This document shows, piece after piece, positions 30,539-39,434 of a stretch of 48,725 nt of DNA. The number at the start of each line of letters is the position of its first letter. The first letter of the stretch is position 1. Made by a program: the position numbers and the translations under genes. Where the stretch lies: positions 1-48,725 of the forward strand of contig JAOADU010000015.1 in NCBI GenBank assembly GCA_026417155.1, in the 5' to 3' direction. This stretch comes from Bacteroidales bacterium (GTDB lineage Bacteria; Bacteroidota; Bacteroidia; Bacteroidales; GWA2-32-17). A model generated the notes under the pieces. That model was not told where the DNA came from and made no database searches. It worked only from the letters and a program-made list of their open reading frames with translations.

Positions 30539-30573
30539 ATAAAAAAAATTATTGTGAATACTTTTTTTACAAA

Positions 30574-31497
30574 TTATTTAACCGATTGTATATATTCATT
30601 TAGTTCTTCGATAGAAGATTCGAAGTTAAAGGCATCGTTTACTTTAAAGTAATTCCCCTTATCGTAAGTGTAAGTGTAGGCATATTTGGCAAATTCGAGT
30701 CGCGTGTTTTCGAAACCAAATGATTTCATAATATCTCTTACTTGTGTAGCAAGTAAGCAATTTGAACTAGCAATTTGTTTTGCCATAGTGAGTTTTGCGT
30801 CTTCAAACGATTTTGATTTAATAGAGGATAATGCCGATTGGAAGTCTGTTTCATTCATTGGTCGGGCACAATTAGTATTGCTAGGGCTTGCAGGCTGAAT
30901 AACTGGTTGTGTAATAGGAATAGTATTTGCAGGAACAGTTGTTGTTGTCGTAGTTGTTTGATGAGTTACTACAGTGGTTTGTTGAACACCTGAAACGCCT
31001 GTTTGCATTTGAATACCTGTTGGAGTTTCTGTAACAGACATGTTTAAGTTGATATTATTGTTTTGTGTTGGAGTAGTAGGTTGCGTAGGTTGTGCTGTGG
31101 GTGTTGGTTGTGTAGTAGCAGGTTGTGCAGGTTGACTAGGTTGAGTTTTCGATAAAACTTCAAATGTTGCATCGAGGTCTCGAATTTCGTATTTCTTTTT
31201 CTTTTCGTTGTAGCGTATCATATATTTAACATGACACCAGTTCTCATCAACATCGACAACTTGATAAGTTTTATCAACACTTCCTAATTTGGGGTCTTCG
31301 AAAATGATTTTTACTTTTCCCCATTTCATGTTTACAGGTATGTTTTCAACTAAATATTGGGGTTCTTTGTTTATTTTTTTTCCATCAACAATAACCCAAA
31401 ATTTTTCTCCTTCTTTTGTAAAAAAAGTTAAAAGCCCTTGTGAGGAGCAGATATTTACAATTAATAGACTAGCTATAAGAACTAATATTGTTTTCAT
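30574..31497 (-). CDS. Secreted protein with a C-terminal DUF4476-like domain
   Basis: Signal peptide; P/T/Q-rich linker; C-terminal NETDFQSALSSIKSKSFEDAKLTMAKQIASSNCLLATQVRDIMKSFGFENTRLEFAKYAYTYTYDKGNYFKVNDAFNFESSIEELNEYI. Confidence 0.8.
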   Translation of the reverse strand: MKTILVLIASLLIVNICSSQGLLTFFTKEGEKFWVIVDGKKINKEPQYLVENIPVNMKWGKVKIIFEDPKLGSVDKTYQVVDVDENWCHVKYMIRYNEKKKKYEIRDLDATFEVLSKTQPSQPAQPATTQPTPTAQPTQPTTPTQNNNINLNMSVTETPTGIQMQTGVSGVQQTTVVTHQTTTTTTTVPANTIPITQPVIQPASPSNTNCARPMNETDFQSALSSIKSKSFEDAKLTMAKQIASSNCLLATQVRDIMKSFGFENTRLEFAKYAYTYTYDKGNYFKVNDAFNFESSIEELNEYIQSVK

Positions 31498-31500
31498 AAA

Positions 31501-32799
31501 CTATTTATTTTTAATGTTTTCTAATTCTGGAACTTTTACTTTTTGTGGTGCAAAATTGATTTGACGGCCGAAAATAAGTTTAACATCTAAAACTTTTGAT
31601 TTGAATTCGGGAATAGCATCGGCATAATCGAGTATTTTATATGCCAATTCGTCGGGACGGTCTTTATAGGTAAGATTAAGTTTTGTATAATTTTCGAAAC
31701 TTACAATTTCAATATTGCCTCCAAATCGTCCGTCGCTTAAAAGTTTATCGCGTAATGTTCTAAAATCTCTAAATGTACCGATAGAATAAAATCGTAATTC
31801 GAAAGGTGTACCATTATTTACCCATCCACCTATGTACGAATTGAATAAATATAGCAGTTTTGTAATACCTTTGTTAACAGCCTCCCGAATGCCTTCATAC
31901 AAAACCGATTGTTTATCTAAACCTGTTTTCCAGTCGCTTTCTAATGCAATTGTTCCTAATCCTTCGGCGGTACAGTTATCGAAAGCTTTGGCTTCGATAA
32001 TAACTTTTTGTGCTGTACGGGTATCGAATGCTTCGCTACGTGAAGAAACCGAAATATTAGATATTAAAATAACAAATTGAGCATCGGCTTTCATACCAAT
32101 ATGTTGTACGTATGATTCTTGATTGCCTTCGGATTGATATATTCCCTGAGCTTCTTTTAGCAATGCGGCAGAGCGTTCTTTTTCAATGTAACGGTATTTT
32201 CGTTCGGCGAGAAATTCGTTTATACGTTCAACAGCAAAATCGTAAGTAGCTTTTTCTTCTGGTTTTATTTTGCGAGGGTCATACATTACTAAGAAACGAA
32301 CGCCACCGATAGCTTTTGATAAAAGCTGCATATCGGCTTTTAAAGGATTGAGGCTTACTTTTGCTTTTATGGTGAGTTCGTATCTATCAGGGAAAGGCAC
32401 TTCTTTTACAACTGAGTAGGAGGCTACATAACCTTCGGTTTTTGCCGATACAGCATCTTTAATTACAACAAAATTTTCTACATTCGTTTCGGAAGTAATG
32501 GCAACACCTGCGGCTTGTCCTACAGCATTACGAAGAGCATCTTGCAGAGCATCTTCACGTTTTAACCCAACTCCCTTGGCTTCAACTTCTTTCAGGCTAT
32601 TGTCGTTAACTAAATTATTATTAACAGTAATTGTTGTAGGAGTTGTTGTTGGTTGCATAACTGGTTGTGATGGAGATGAAGGGGTGGGAGTATTAGACTC
32701 AGTTTGCTTTGTTGATTTATTTTTTTTATTCTTTTGGGCATTGGCGTTGTTTGCAATAAAAAATACAAGCAATGCAACAATGAAAACATAATATTTCAT
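31501..32799 (-). CDS. Secreted protein with FlgT/LPP20-like N-terminal domain
   Basis: Signal peptide MKYYVFIVALLVFFIANNANAQ; low-complexity linker; KEVEAKGVGLKREDALQDALRNAVGQAAGVAITSETNVENFVVIKDAVSAKTEGYVASYSVVKEV. Confidence 0.65.
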   Translation of the reverse strand: MKYYVFIVALLVFFIANNANAQKNKKNKSTKQTESNTPTPSSPSQPVMQPTTTPTTITVNNNLVNDNSLKEVEAKGVGLKREDALQDALRNAVGQAAGVAITSETNVENFVVIKDAVSAKTEGYVASYSVVKEVPFPDRYELTIKAKVSLNPLKADMQLLSKAIGGVRFLVMYDPRKIKPEEKATYDFAVERINEFLAERKYRYIEKERSAALLKEAQGIYQSEGNQESYVQHIGMKADAQFVILISNISVSSRSEAFDTRTAQKVIIEAKAFDNCTAEGLGTIALESDWKTGLDKQSVLYEGIREAVNKGITKLLYLFNSYIGGWVNNGTPFELRFYSIGTFRDFRTLRDKLLSDGRFGGNIEIVSFENYTKLNLTYKDRPDELAYKILDYADAIPEFKSKVLDVKLIFGRQINFAPQKVKVPELENIKNK

Positions 32800-32814
32800 A
32801 GAGCCTAAATTTTA

Positions 32815-33879
32815 TTAAATTAACATTAACAAAAATTTTCCAATTTTTCCGGCAACTTCACCGATTTTTTTCCAGTTTACTTTTTTAAGGCTATTATTAT
32901 CTATAACCATTTTGCCCGGTTCAGTACGTAAAACATTTAATACTTCGACACCTTTTTTAAAACCAAGTTCTTTCATGATTTCTTCGCTAGCCGATAATAA
33001 TTTTGGAAACTTTCCTGTTTTGGGGTCATATAATTTTGATAAGTCCAACACGAGATTATTGTTTTCGTCAACTATAATTGGAAACATAGAAGGATCGAAT
33101 TTTTTACCACCTAAATTAAATGCTAAAGCTTGTAATGCTTGATCTTTTACATTGTCGGGGATTTGATTTAATACATCACTAGCAGTAGAAACTTTCTTTA
33201 AATCGGGAATATCTTGATATATGGCAGGAGCTAAACCATTTTGTTCATAAAGAGGAACTCTCATTCTAACCTCAATAATTCCATTTTTTTCAATGGGTTC
33301 TCCAATCATTTGTGCACCTTTAATGACACCATCTACACGTGTGTAAATATAATCACGAGTAGTAATCATGTCTTGCACTGTAGTTTCGCTAGTAACATTT
33401 ACACCTTTGATGATTTCAAGTAAATTTCTTTGAGCATCGACAACAGCTCCTCGTTGTGCCATGAGTTTTGCCTGAGCAGGATTTTTAAATCGTTCATTAT
33501 CAATAACTGATTGTCCTTTTGCTTCGATGTATTGTTCGGTCCAATTTATTTGACCATTGGGTTTTTCTTGAATAATGGGTTTGCTTTGCTGAAGTATTTG
33601 TTCAACATTTATGGGTGCTGGTTCGGTAGTAGTTGTAGGTTTGCTTTCTGTTGGCTTAGTATCGAGAGGTTTTTTCTCGTTAGAAATATTGAGTTGCGGT
33701 GTTTTAGACTCAGCAGGTTTGTTTTCTTGTTGTGGAGATATTTCTTTCGAAGTTTCGGGCTTAACAGTTTGTTCTTGTTTTACAGTTTTGTTTTTTTTCG
33801 TTTTTTTCTTGTCTTGGGCATGCATTTGCAACGACAGCATTAGCATGGCACATAATAAAATAATAATACTTTTTTTCAT
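32815..33879 (-). CDS. Secreted protein with LPP20/FlgT-like domain, paralogous to the adjacent gene
   Basis: Signal peptide MKKSIIILLCAMLMLSLQMHAQ; K/P/T-rich linker; YIEAKGQSVIDNERFKNPAQAKLMAQRGAVVDAQRNLLEIIKGVNVTSETTVQD. Confidence 0.65.
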   Translation of the reverse strand: MKKSIIILLCAMLMLSLQMHAQDKKKTKKNKTVKQEQTVKPETSKEISPQQENKPAESKTPQLNISNEKKPLDTKPTESKPTTTTEPAPINVEQILQQSKPIIQEKPNGQINWTEQYIEAKGQSVIDNERFKNPAQAKLMAQRGAVVDAQRNLLEIIKGVNVTSETTVQDMITTRDYIYTRVDGVIKGAQMIGEPIEKNGIIEVRMRVPLYEQNGLAPAIYQDIPDLKKVSTASDVLNQIPDNVKDQALQALAFNLGGKKFDPSMFPIIVDENNNLVLDLSKLYDPKTGKFPKLLSASEEIMKELGFKKGVEVLNVLRTEPGKMVIDNNSLKKVNWKKIGEVAGKIGKFLLMLI

Positions 33880-33914
33880 AAGATATTTAGTTTAAATTAT
33901 GTCGTGTTAAATTT

Positions 33915-33947
33915 CAAATTTAGTGCCAAAAAATTTCATTATTCAAA
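33915..33947 (-). promoter_or_regulatory. Bacteroidota-type promoter for the three-gene operon 33879-30574
   Basis: Minus strand TTTG (33944-33947), 21-nt spacer, TAAATTTG (33915-33922). Confidence 0.6.
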
Positions 33948-33966
33948 ATTACAAATTATTTTGATT

Positions 33967-34488
33967 TTAAAATAGTTGTGCAGCTTCTTTTTTTAAAAAA
34001 TCAATAGCAGTTCGAATCGGTGTTGGATTGAGCAACATCCATTGAGCCATAATTTTTTGACTAAGTTCCATGCTTGAGCTATTAGGATTTACTTCTTCGG
34101 CAGAAATATTTATTATTTTAATAACATTTTCTTTTGCAGATACGACAACGTCCCAAGCTTGCGAGGATATATAAAGTTGTTGAGCCAGATTGTGTTCAAA
34201 TTCTGCTCTGATTAAGCTAAGCATTTCTACTTGAAGTTGTCGGGCATTCATTTGTTGAGTTTGTAATCGAATAATAAGTGAATTTGGCGACATTCGTTCT
34301 AAAAATAATATCATACGTTCGTATGCTTGCAATCTTAGTGGTAAAGTAATTTTTATGTGTTGATTTTTTTGTTCCCATAATCTTTTTTTTCGTTCATTTT
34401 CGAAAAACATGTTTAGCAATAAATAAGCCGTTCCAAGTACTAATGCACCAACTAACACGATGAGAATACCTACAATAATTTCGTTCAT
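33967..34488 (-). CDS. Hypothetical single-pass membrane protein
   Basis: 173 aa; N-terminal transmembrane helix IVGILIVLVGALVLGTAYLLLNMFF, then a conserved-looking helical domain (ITLPLRLQAYERMILFLERMSPNSLIIRLQ). Confidence 0.7.
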   Translation of the reverse strand: MNEIIVGILIVLVGALVLGTAYLLLNMFFENERKKRLWEQKNQHIKITLPLRLQAYERMILFLERMSPNSLIIRLQTQQMNARQLQVEMLSLIRAEFEHNLAQQLYISSQAWDVVVSAKENVIKIINISAEEVNPNSSSMELSQKIMAQWMLLNPTPIRTAIDFLKKEAAQLF

Positions 34489-34571
34489 GTTAAAAAATTT
34501 TTACAATGATACGCAAAATTATGCAATATAATTCCTAACTTTGCATGCCTAAATCATTTTAGTTATTAACA

Positions 34572-35801
34572 ATGTTAGTAGAAACAGAAACAGTTAAAGC
34601 TAATCCAATGGATTTAATTGCCGACCGAGTTAAAGCCTTATCCGAGTCTCAAACATTAGCGATGACTCAAAAAAGCCGCGAACTTAAAGCTCAGGGAATT
34701 GATGTAATCAATTTAAGTATAGGAGAGCCCGATTTTCCTGTCCCAAAGCACATAAAAGAAGCTGCAAAAAAAGCTATAGACGACGATTATTCGTATTATA
34801 CTCCTGTAGCAGGTTATGACGAATTGCGTAAAGCAGTAGCAGAAAAATTCATACGCGATAACAATTTACATTTTAAACCCGAGCAAATAGTTGTATCAAA
34901 TGGTGCGAAGCATTCCATTATGAATGTAATTCTTACTTTGGTAAATCATCAGGACGAGGTAATAATTCCCGCACCATATTGGCTTAGCTATTATGAAATG
35001 ATTCGATTGGCTCGTGGCAATCCGGTGGTGATTCCTACAACAATAGAAAATAATTTTAAAGTTACTCCCGAACAAATTGAAACAGCAATTACACCGCGAA
35101 CAAAAATATTTTTGTACAGTTCTCCATCTAATCCGACAGGTTCATTATATTCACGAGACGAACTTAAAGCTTTCGCAGAAGTTTTTAGTCGTCATAAGCA
35201 TGTAATGGTTGTTTCGGACGAAATTTATGAGCACATTAATTTTGTTGGTAAGCACGAAAGTATTGCTCAGTTCGAAGAAATAAGAGATCAGGTAGTAGTA
35301 ATAAATGGAGTTTCGAAAGGCTATGCCATGCCGGGTTATCGCATAGGATACATGGCTGCTCCGACGTGGATAGCCAAAGCGGCTATAAAAATACAAGGTC
35401 AAATGACTTCGGGAGCATCAAGTATTGCACAAATGGCTGCACTTGCTGCATTAAAGGGCGATAATTCTACTATTCATGCAATGCGTGATGTTTTTTTACA
35501 TAGACGAAACTTAATTTTATCGCTTTTGAAAGAAATTCCCGATTTAATTACTAATATTCCCGATGGTGCCTTTTATATTTTTGCCGATGCACATAAATAC
35601 TTGGGACGTACAGATGGTAAAGTTACAATTAATACAGACGATGACTTGTGCATGTATTTGCTTAACGATGCTCATGTTGCCTTAGTGGGTGGTACTGCTT
35701 TTGGAGCTCCCGGATACATAAGGTTTTCGTATGCTACGTCAGACGAAAATATTATTAAAGCGATTCAAAGAATCAAAGAATCATTAAAAAAACTTTACTA
35801 G
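34572..35801 (+). CDS. Pyridoxal-phosphate-dependent aminotransferase (aspartate aminotransferase family, class I)
   Basis: INLSIGEPDFPVPKHIKEAAKKAI, YSSPSNPTGSLYS, VVSDEIYEHI, INGVSKGYAMPGYRIGYMAAP. TAACTTTG promoter element at 34536-34543. Confidence 0.95.
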   Translation: MLVETETVKANPMDLIADRVKALSESQTLAMTQKSRELKAQGIDVINLSIGEPDFPVPKHIKEAAKKAIDDDYSYYTPVAGYDELRKAVAEKFIRDNNLHFKPEQIVVSNGAKHSIMNVILTLVNHQDEVIIPAPYWLSYYEMIRLARGNPVVIPTTIENNFKVTPEQIETAITPRTKIFLYSSPSNPTGSLYSRDELKAFAEVFSRHKHVMVVSDEIYEHINFVGKHESIAQFEEIRDQVVVINGVSKGYAMPGYRIGYMAAPTWIAKAAIKIQGQMTSGASSIAQMAALAALKGDNSTIHAMRDVFLHRRNLILSLLKEIPDLITNIPDGAFYIFADAHKYLGRTDGKVTINTDDDLCMYLLNDAHVALVGGTAFGAPGYIRFSYATSDENIIKAIQRIKESLKKLY

Positions 35802-35811
35802 TAGTTTTTTG

Positions 35812-36381
35812 TTATTTTGATTGCAAGTAAGTGTAGTGAGCTATATTTTCTAAAACTTCTAATCGTTCTAAGGCATCGGATAAGTTTTTTCCTGTAGTAA
35901 TTACTCCATGATTTTTTAAAATAAGCACATCGTAAAATTGAATTTTTTCTTCTACTTCTTTGGCTAATTCAGTAGTTCCCATGGGAGCGTATTGACAAGC
36001 ACCTGTTTTTTTAAGAAAATAAATGGCTTCGTCTAATAGATTTATTTGAGGTATTGTGCCTGTGATAGAAAGCCATGTGCTCCAAAAAGGGTGTGCATGT
36101 ATAATAGCATAAATATCGGATCTTTTAGAATAAATAGCTTGATGAAAAGGAAATTCCATGCTTGGTTGTGATGATGAAGGTAAAAAAATTTCGTTATGTA
36201 TATCGTAAACAAGTATATCGTTATGATGTAATCTTGCTTTATCTTTTTGTGATGGTGTTATGATTATGTATTGCTGATAACGAACACTAATGTTTCCGCT
36301 CAGTGTAGTGGTTAATTTCTGCTGGTATAAACGCTGCATAAAGTATGCAACTTCTGATTTTAGCCATTCAAGTTCATTCAT
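35812..36381 (-). CDS. Class II aldolase/adducin family protein
   Basis: TTTLSGNISVRYQQYIIITPS, AIIHAHPFWSTWL, VLILKNHGVITTGKNLSDALERLEVLENIA; metal-ligand histidines retained. Overlaps mtnA by 4 nt. Confidence 0.9.
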   Translation of the reverse strand: MNELEWLKSEVAYFMQRLYQQKLTTTLSGNISVRYQQYIIITPSQKDKARLHHNDILVYDIHNEIFLPSSSQPSMEFPFHQAIYSKRSDIYAIIHAHPFWSTWLSITGTIPQINLLDEAIYFLKKTGACQYAPMGTTELAKEVEEKIQFYDVLILKNHGVITTGKNLSDALERLEVLENIAHYTYLQSK

Positions 36382-37430
36382 ATTACATCTGAAGTTTTAT
36401 TAAAAATTCCTTTTTCGGTAATGTAAGCTGTAATGAAGGATGCGGGTGTAACATCGAAAGCTAAGTTATATGCAGGAAACTCGTACGGAAAAATTTTAGC
36501 CCAAAAGGTGTTATGATTCCATTCTACAAAAATATCATGAAGCTCTTTAGAATTACGTTCTTCAATAATAACACTTTGTCCGTCGTGAATGTCAAAGTCG
36601 AAAGTTGATAGAGGCGCAGCTACATAAAAAGGGATATGGTTATGATAAGCAGCTAATGCTTTTAAATAAGTTCCGATTTTATTGATGGTATCTCCGTTTT
36701 TAACAATGCGATCGGCACCAACAATAATCAAATCAACTTTATGTTGAAGCATAAGTTGTCCTGAAGTGTTATCGGCAATAATATGAAAGGGTATTTTTTC
36801 GTTGTATAATTCCCATGCTGTAAGTCGTGCTCCTTGATTTAATGGGCGAGTTTCATCTACCCAAACATGAACGGGTATTCCTTGCCGATGAGCTTCGAAA
36901 ATTGGTGCTAAAGCTGTTCCATAGTCACCACAAGCTAACCAGCCAGCATTGCAATGAGTAAGAATATTTACGGGTCGGCTATTAGTAACATAAAAGTCAT
37001 ATATAAGACGAAAACCATGTAGTCCGATACGTTGAAATGCAGTGAGTTCTTGGTTAACAAAATGTTGTACTTTTTCCCATACTTCTTCTTCGGTTGTAGA
37101 GTAGGATAGATGAGAAAATACTTTATCGGCACCAACTTTAAGATTAACAGCAGTAGGACGACTATTAATGAGTAAATCGTAATCATGTTTTATTTTTTCG
37201 ATATTCCCTTTGTTAATGGCAAATGATAACCACATAGCATAAGCAGCAGTTAATCCTAATGCTGGTGCTCCTCTTACTTCGAGAGTTTGAATAGAATATA
37301 TAACTTCTTGTATGCTTAAACATTTTTTTATTTCAAAACGAAAAGGCAATAATGTCTGATTAATGAGGTATATTTCTTTATTATAATAATCAGCCCAAAC
37401 AGATTGATAATATGCACCATTAACTCTCAT
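36378..37430 (-). CDS. mtnA: S-methyl-5-thioribose-1-phosphate isomerase family protein
   Basis: EVRGAPALGLTAAYAMWL, ILTHCNAGWLACGDYGTALAPI, VHVWVDETRPLNQGARLTAWEL, DLIIVGADRIVKNGDTINKIGTYLKALAA. Confidence 0.93.
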   Translation of the reverse strand: MRVNGAYYQSVWADYYNKEIYLINQTLLPFRFEIKKCLSIQEVIYSIQTLEVRGAPALGLTAAYAMWLSFAINKGNIEKIKHDYDLLINSRPTAVNLKVGADKVFSHLSYSTTEEEVWEKVQHFVNQELTAFQRIGLHGFRLIYDFYVTNSRPVNILTHCNAGWLACGDYGTALAPIFEAHRQGIPVHVWVDETRPLNQGARLTAWELYNEKIPFHIIADNTSGQLMLQHKVDLIIVGADRIVKNGDTINKIGTYLKALAAYHNHIPFYVAAPLSTFDFDIHDGQSVIIEERNSKELHDIFVEWNHNTFWAKIFPYEFPAYNLAFDVTPASFITAYITEKGIFNKTSDVI

Positions 37431-39391
37431 TCTATTGTAATTTCATAGATTTTTCCTACATGTTTATTTTTCAAAAAAGGAATAAAATCTTGTTCAAAAA
37501 CAGGTACGGGCCACCATTCAGATAAATGATATTCTTGATTTACAATAAGTACCATTTGATTGTTTGGAATAGAAGTGTTTTTGTAGCTCATATAACCTAT
37601 TTCGGAAAGCATATTTTTTTCGGGACCAATTCGCCAAATAATTTCACAAGGCTTCCATTCTATTTGAAAATAATAATAATCTTTTAAAAAAACATCTTTG
37701 TGCGAAACTGGAGCACGAATCGTTAAAGCTTGATAAAGTTCATCCCAACGCAGTGCTTCGTATTCTTTTTGTTGGTGTTTAACATATTGGAGTGGGTAGT
37801 TAAAATTAGGAGGATCGCTTGATGCTAGGTCCCAGTTGGTAAGAGCAACAATAATTGTATCGTCATGCTGACCTTTATAATTCTGAGAAAGTCTTTCTTT
37901 AACTTTATTGTTATAATAATGGGGCGGCCAATATGGACTTGCTTTTACTATTTCAAAATCTATTTCTGAGTAAGCTGTATAATGACTTCTTTCGCCTTTT
38001 GGATTGCCTTTTGGGGTGTATCCAGAAGGGCTATACCGACGATTGTTCCAATCATGTAAATCTTGAGTAATAAGCCAAATGGCGTGAGTTATACCATTCC
38101 AAATATTTGATTTGTTAAGCATTGGCGAAAATTTTACTTTAGCAGTAATTTTGCCATAAGTTATACCTATACGGGTTTTAATTCCAACATTTAGTTTAGC
38201 GGCTTTTTCAAGTGTTTCTGAAGGAGGATTGAAAATTTCAATGTGAGTTTGTTTATCGGTTACATTTGCACAAGCACAAGTTGTATTTCTGATCCACGAA
38301 GATTTGCGCGAAGAAATATTGGCATACATTTTTTTATACCGTTCGTAATCGTCAATAGTGAATGGTTCTTTTTCCCAATCGACGATAACAGGTATTGTAT
38401 GGAATTTAAAATGACGGTTCTCGTGCGAGAAAAAATGTTCGAACAAAGCGTGCCGAAATAATGAATACGACGTACCACATAAGTTATCCTCAGCTACAGT
38501 AGTGTTTGCCGGTAATTTAGCTTTATCGACAAAAACTCCGTTGCCGGGTGTAATGTGTAAGGTTAGTTTGACTAAAAAAGTATCGAGAAAAACATTTACG
38601 CCTTCTATGTTTTTTCCATCGCCATATAAAAAATAGTAATATGGATTTACAAATAATCCTTTTTCGTTTGTTTTGTATGTATATTGAATATAGCTGGGAA
38701 TTTGTTTCAATGCTGTTTCGCTACATACAACAAGCAACGAACTGTAATACCCCATACGGGGGTTACGTTTCCATCGATGATTGACATTGCCATTATTCCG
38801 TTGATCTTTTAAAACCCAAATAGCATCCATATAAGCTTGTTCATCAAAAGTTAAGGAATTATGTTTTGCTTTTTCTTCAACACTTTTTTTCCATTCGGGG
38901 TTATTTTTGATATTATGGATAATAGCAAAGATAGAGCTGTCGTTAATATACCATTTTTCTAGGGGTGCACCAAAAAATCTTTTTTCGAAGCGAGGATTAC
39001 CGGCAATAATAAAAGAATCGATTACTTCGGCTGAAGTTATTTCTTTAAAACCAGTAGAATCGTACCAGCTACCGTAAAAGTTTTCGTAAGAAAGACTATC
39101 TGTTTCAGGAAATTTATAACTTTCGTTCTGATAGAAAATTTTATAGTAATATCGTTCATTTGTTTTGGGTTTTAATGAAAAACGAAAGTATATGCTTGTA
39201 ATCATACTGTTATCTTTCTGCCTATTATTATTTGGGAAAACAATACCATTAAAAATAATGTCTTCTGTATTAACGGAATATGTGCTATCTTTAAGGTTAT
39301 ATCCTATGTGGGCTTGTATGATTTCAGAATTTTTATGCGAAGTACATGAAAAAATAAATGCTAAGATGATAAAAAATAATATGTTTTTCAT
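37427..39391 (-). CDS. Lipoprotein with C-terminal GH16-like (concanavalin A-like fold) domain
   Basis: Start moved to MKNILFFIILAFIFSC (lipobox). C-terminal half: YGKITAKVKFSPMLNKSNIWNGITHAIWLI ... SEIDFEIV ... YYYFQIEWKPCEIIWRIGPEKN; EIDFE matches the GH16 E-x-D-x-E catalytic signature. TATTTTTG element at 39409-39416. Confidence 0.65.
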   Translation of the reverse strand: MKNILFFIILAFIFSCTSHKNSEIIQAHIGYNLKDSTYSVNTEDIIFNGIVFPNNNRQKDNSMITSIYFRFSLKPKTNERYYYKIFYQNESYKFPETDSLSYENFYGSWYDSTGFKEITSAEVIDSFIIAGNPRFEKRFFGAPLEKWYINDSSIFAIIHNIKNNPEWKKSVEEKAKHNSLTFDEQAYMDAIWVLKDQRNNGNVNHRWKRNPRMGYYSSLLVVCSETALKQIPSYIQYTYKTNEKGLFVNPYYYFLYGDGKNIEGVNVFLDTFLVKLTLHITPGNGVFVDKAKLPANTTVAEDNLCGTSYSLFRHALFEHFFSHENRHFKFHTIPVIVDWEKEPFTIDDYERYKKMYANISSRKSSWIRNTTCACANVTDKQTHIEIFNPPSETLEKAAKLNVGIKTRIGITYGKITAKVKFSPMLNKSNIWNGITHAIWLITQDLHDWNNRRYSPSGYTPKGNPKGERSHYTAYSEIDFEIVKASPYWPPHYYNNKVKERLSQNYKGQHDDTIIVALTNWDLASSDPPNFNYPLQYVKHQQKEYEALRWDELYQALTIRAPVSHKDVFLKDYYYFQIEWKPCEIIWRIGPEKNMLSEIGYMSYKNTSIPNNQMVLIVNQEYHLSEWWPVPVFEQDFIPFLKNKHVGKIYEITIE

Positions 39392-39434
39392 TATGGAACA
39401 AATTTTGACAAAAATACGTAGAAGAAAACGAAAT

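Noticed and set aside
33511-33895. Hydrophobic plus-strand ORFs (33511-33843 and 33611-33895)
   Set aside because: Artefacts opposite the K/P/T-rich linker and signal peptide of the 32815-33879 gene.
39165-39434. N-terminal extension of the OmpA ORF (MGFNEKRKYMLV...)
   Set aside because: It runs antisense over the start of the GH16-like lipoprotein gene and its promoter. The signal peptide MKQIIGIILLLFNNLLAQ at 39435 marks the real start.
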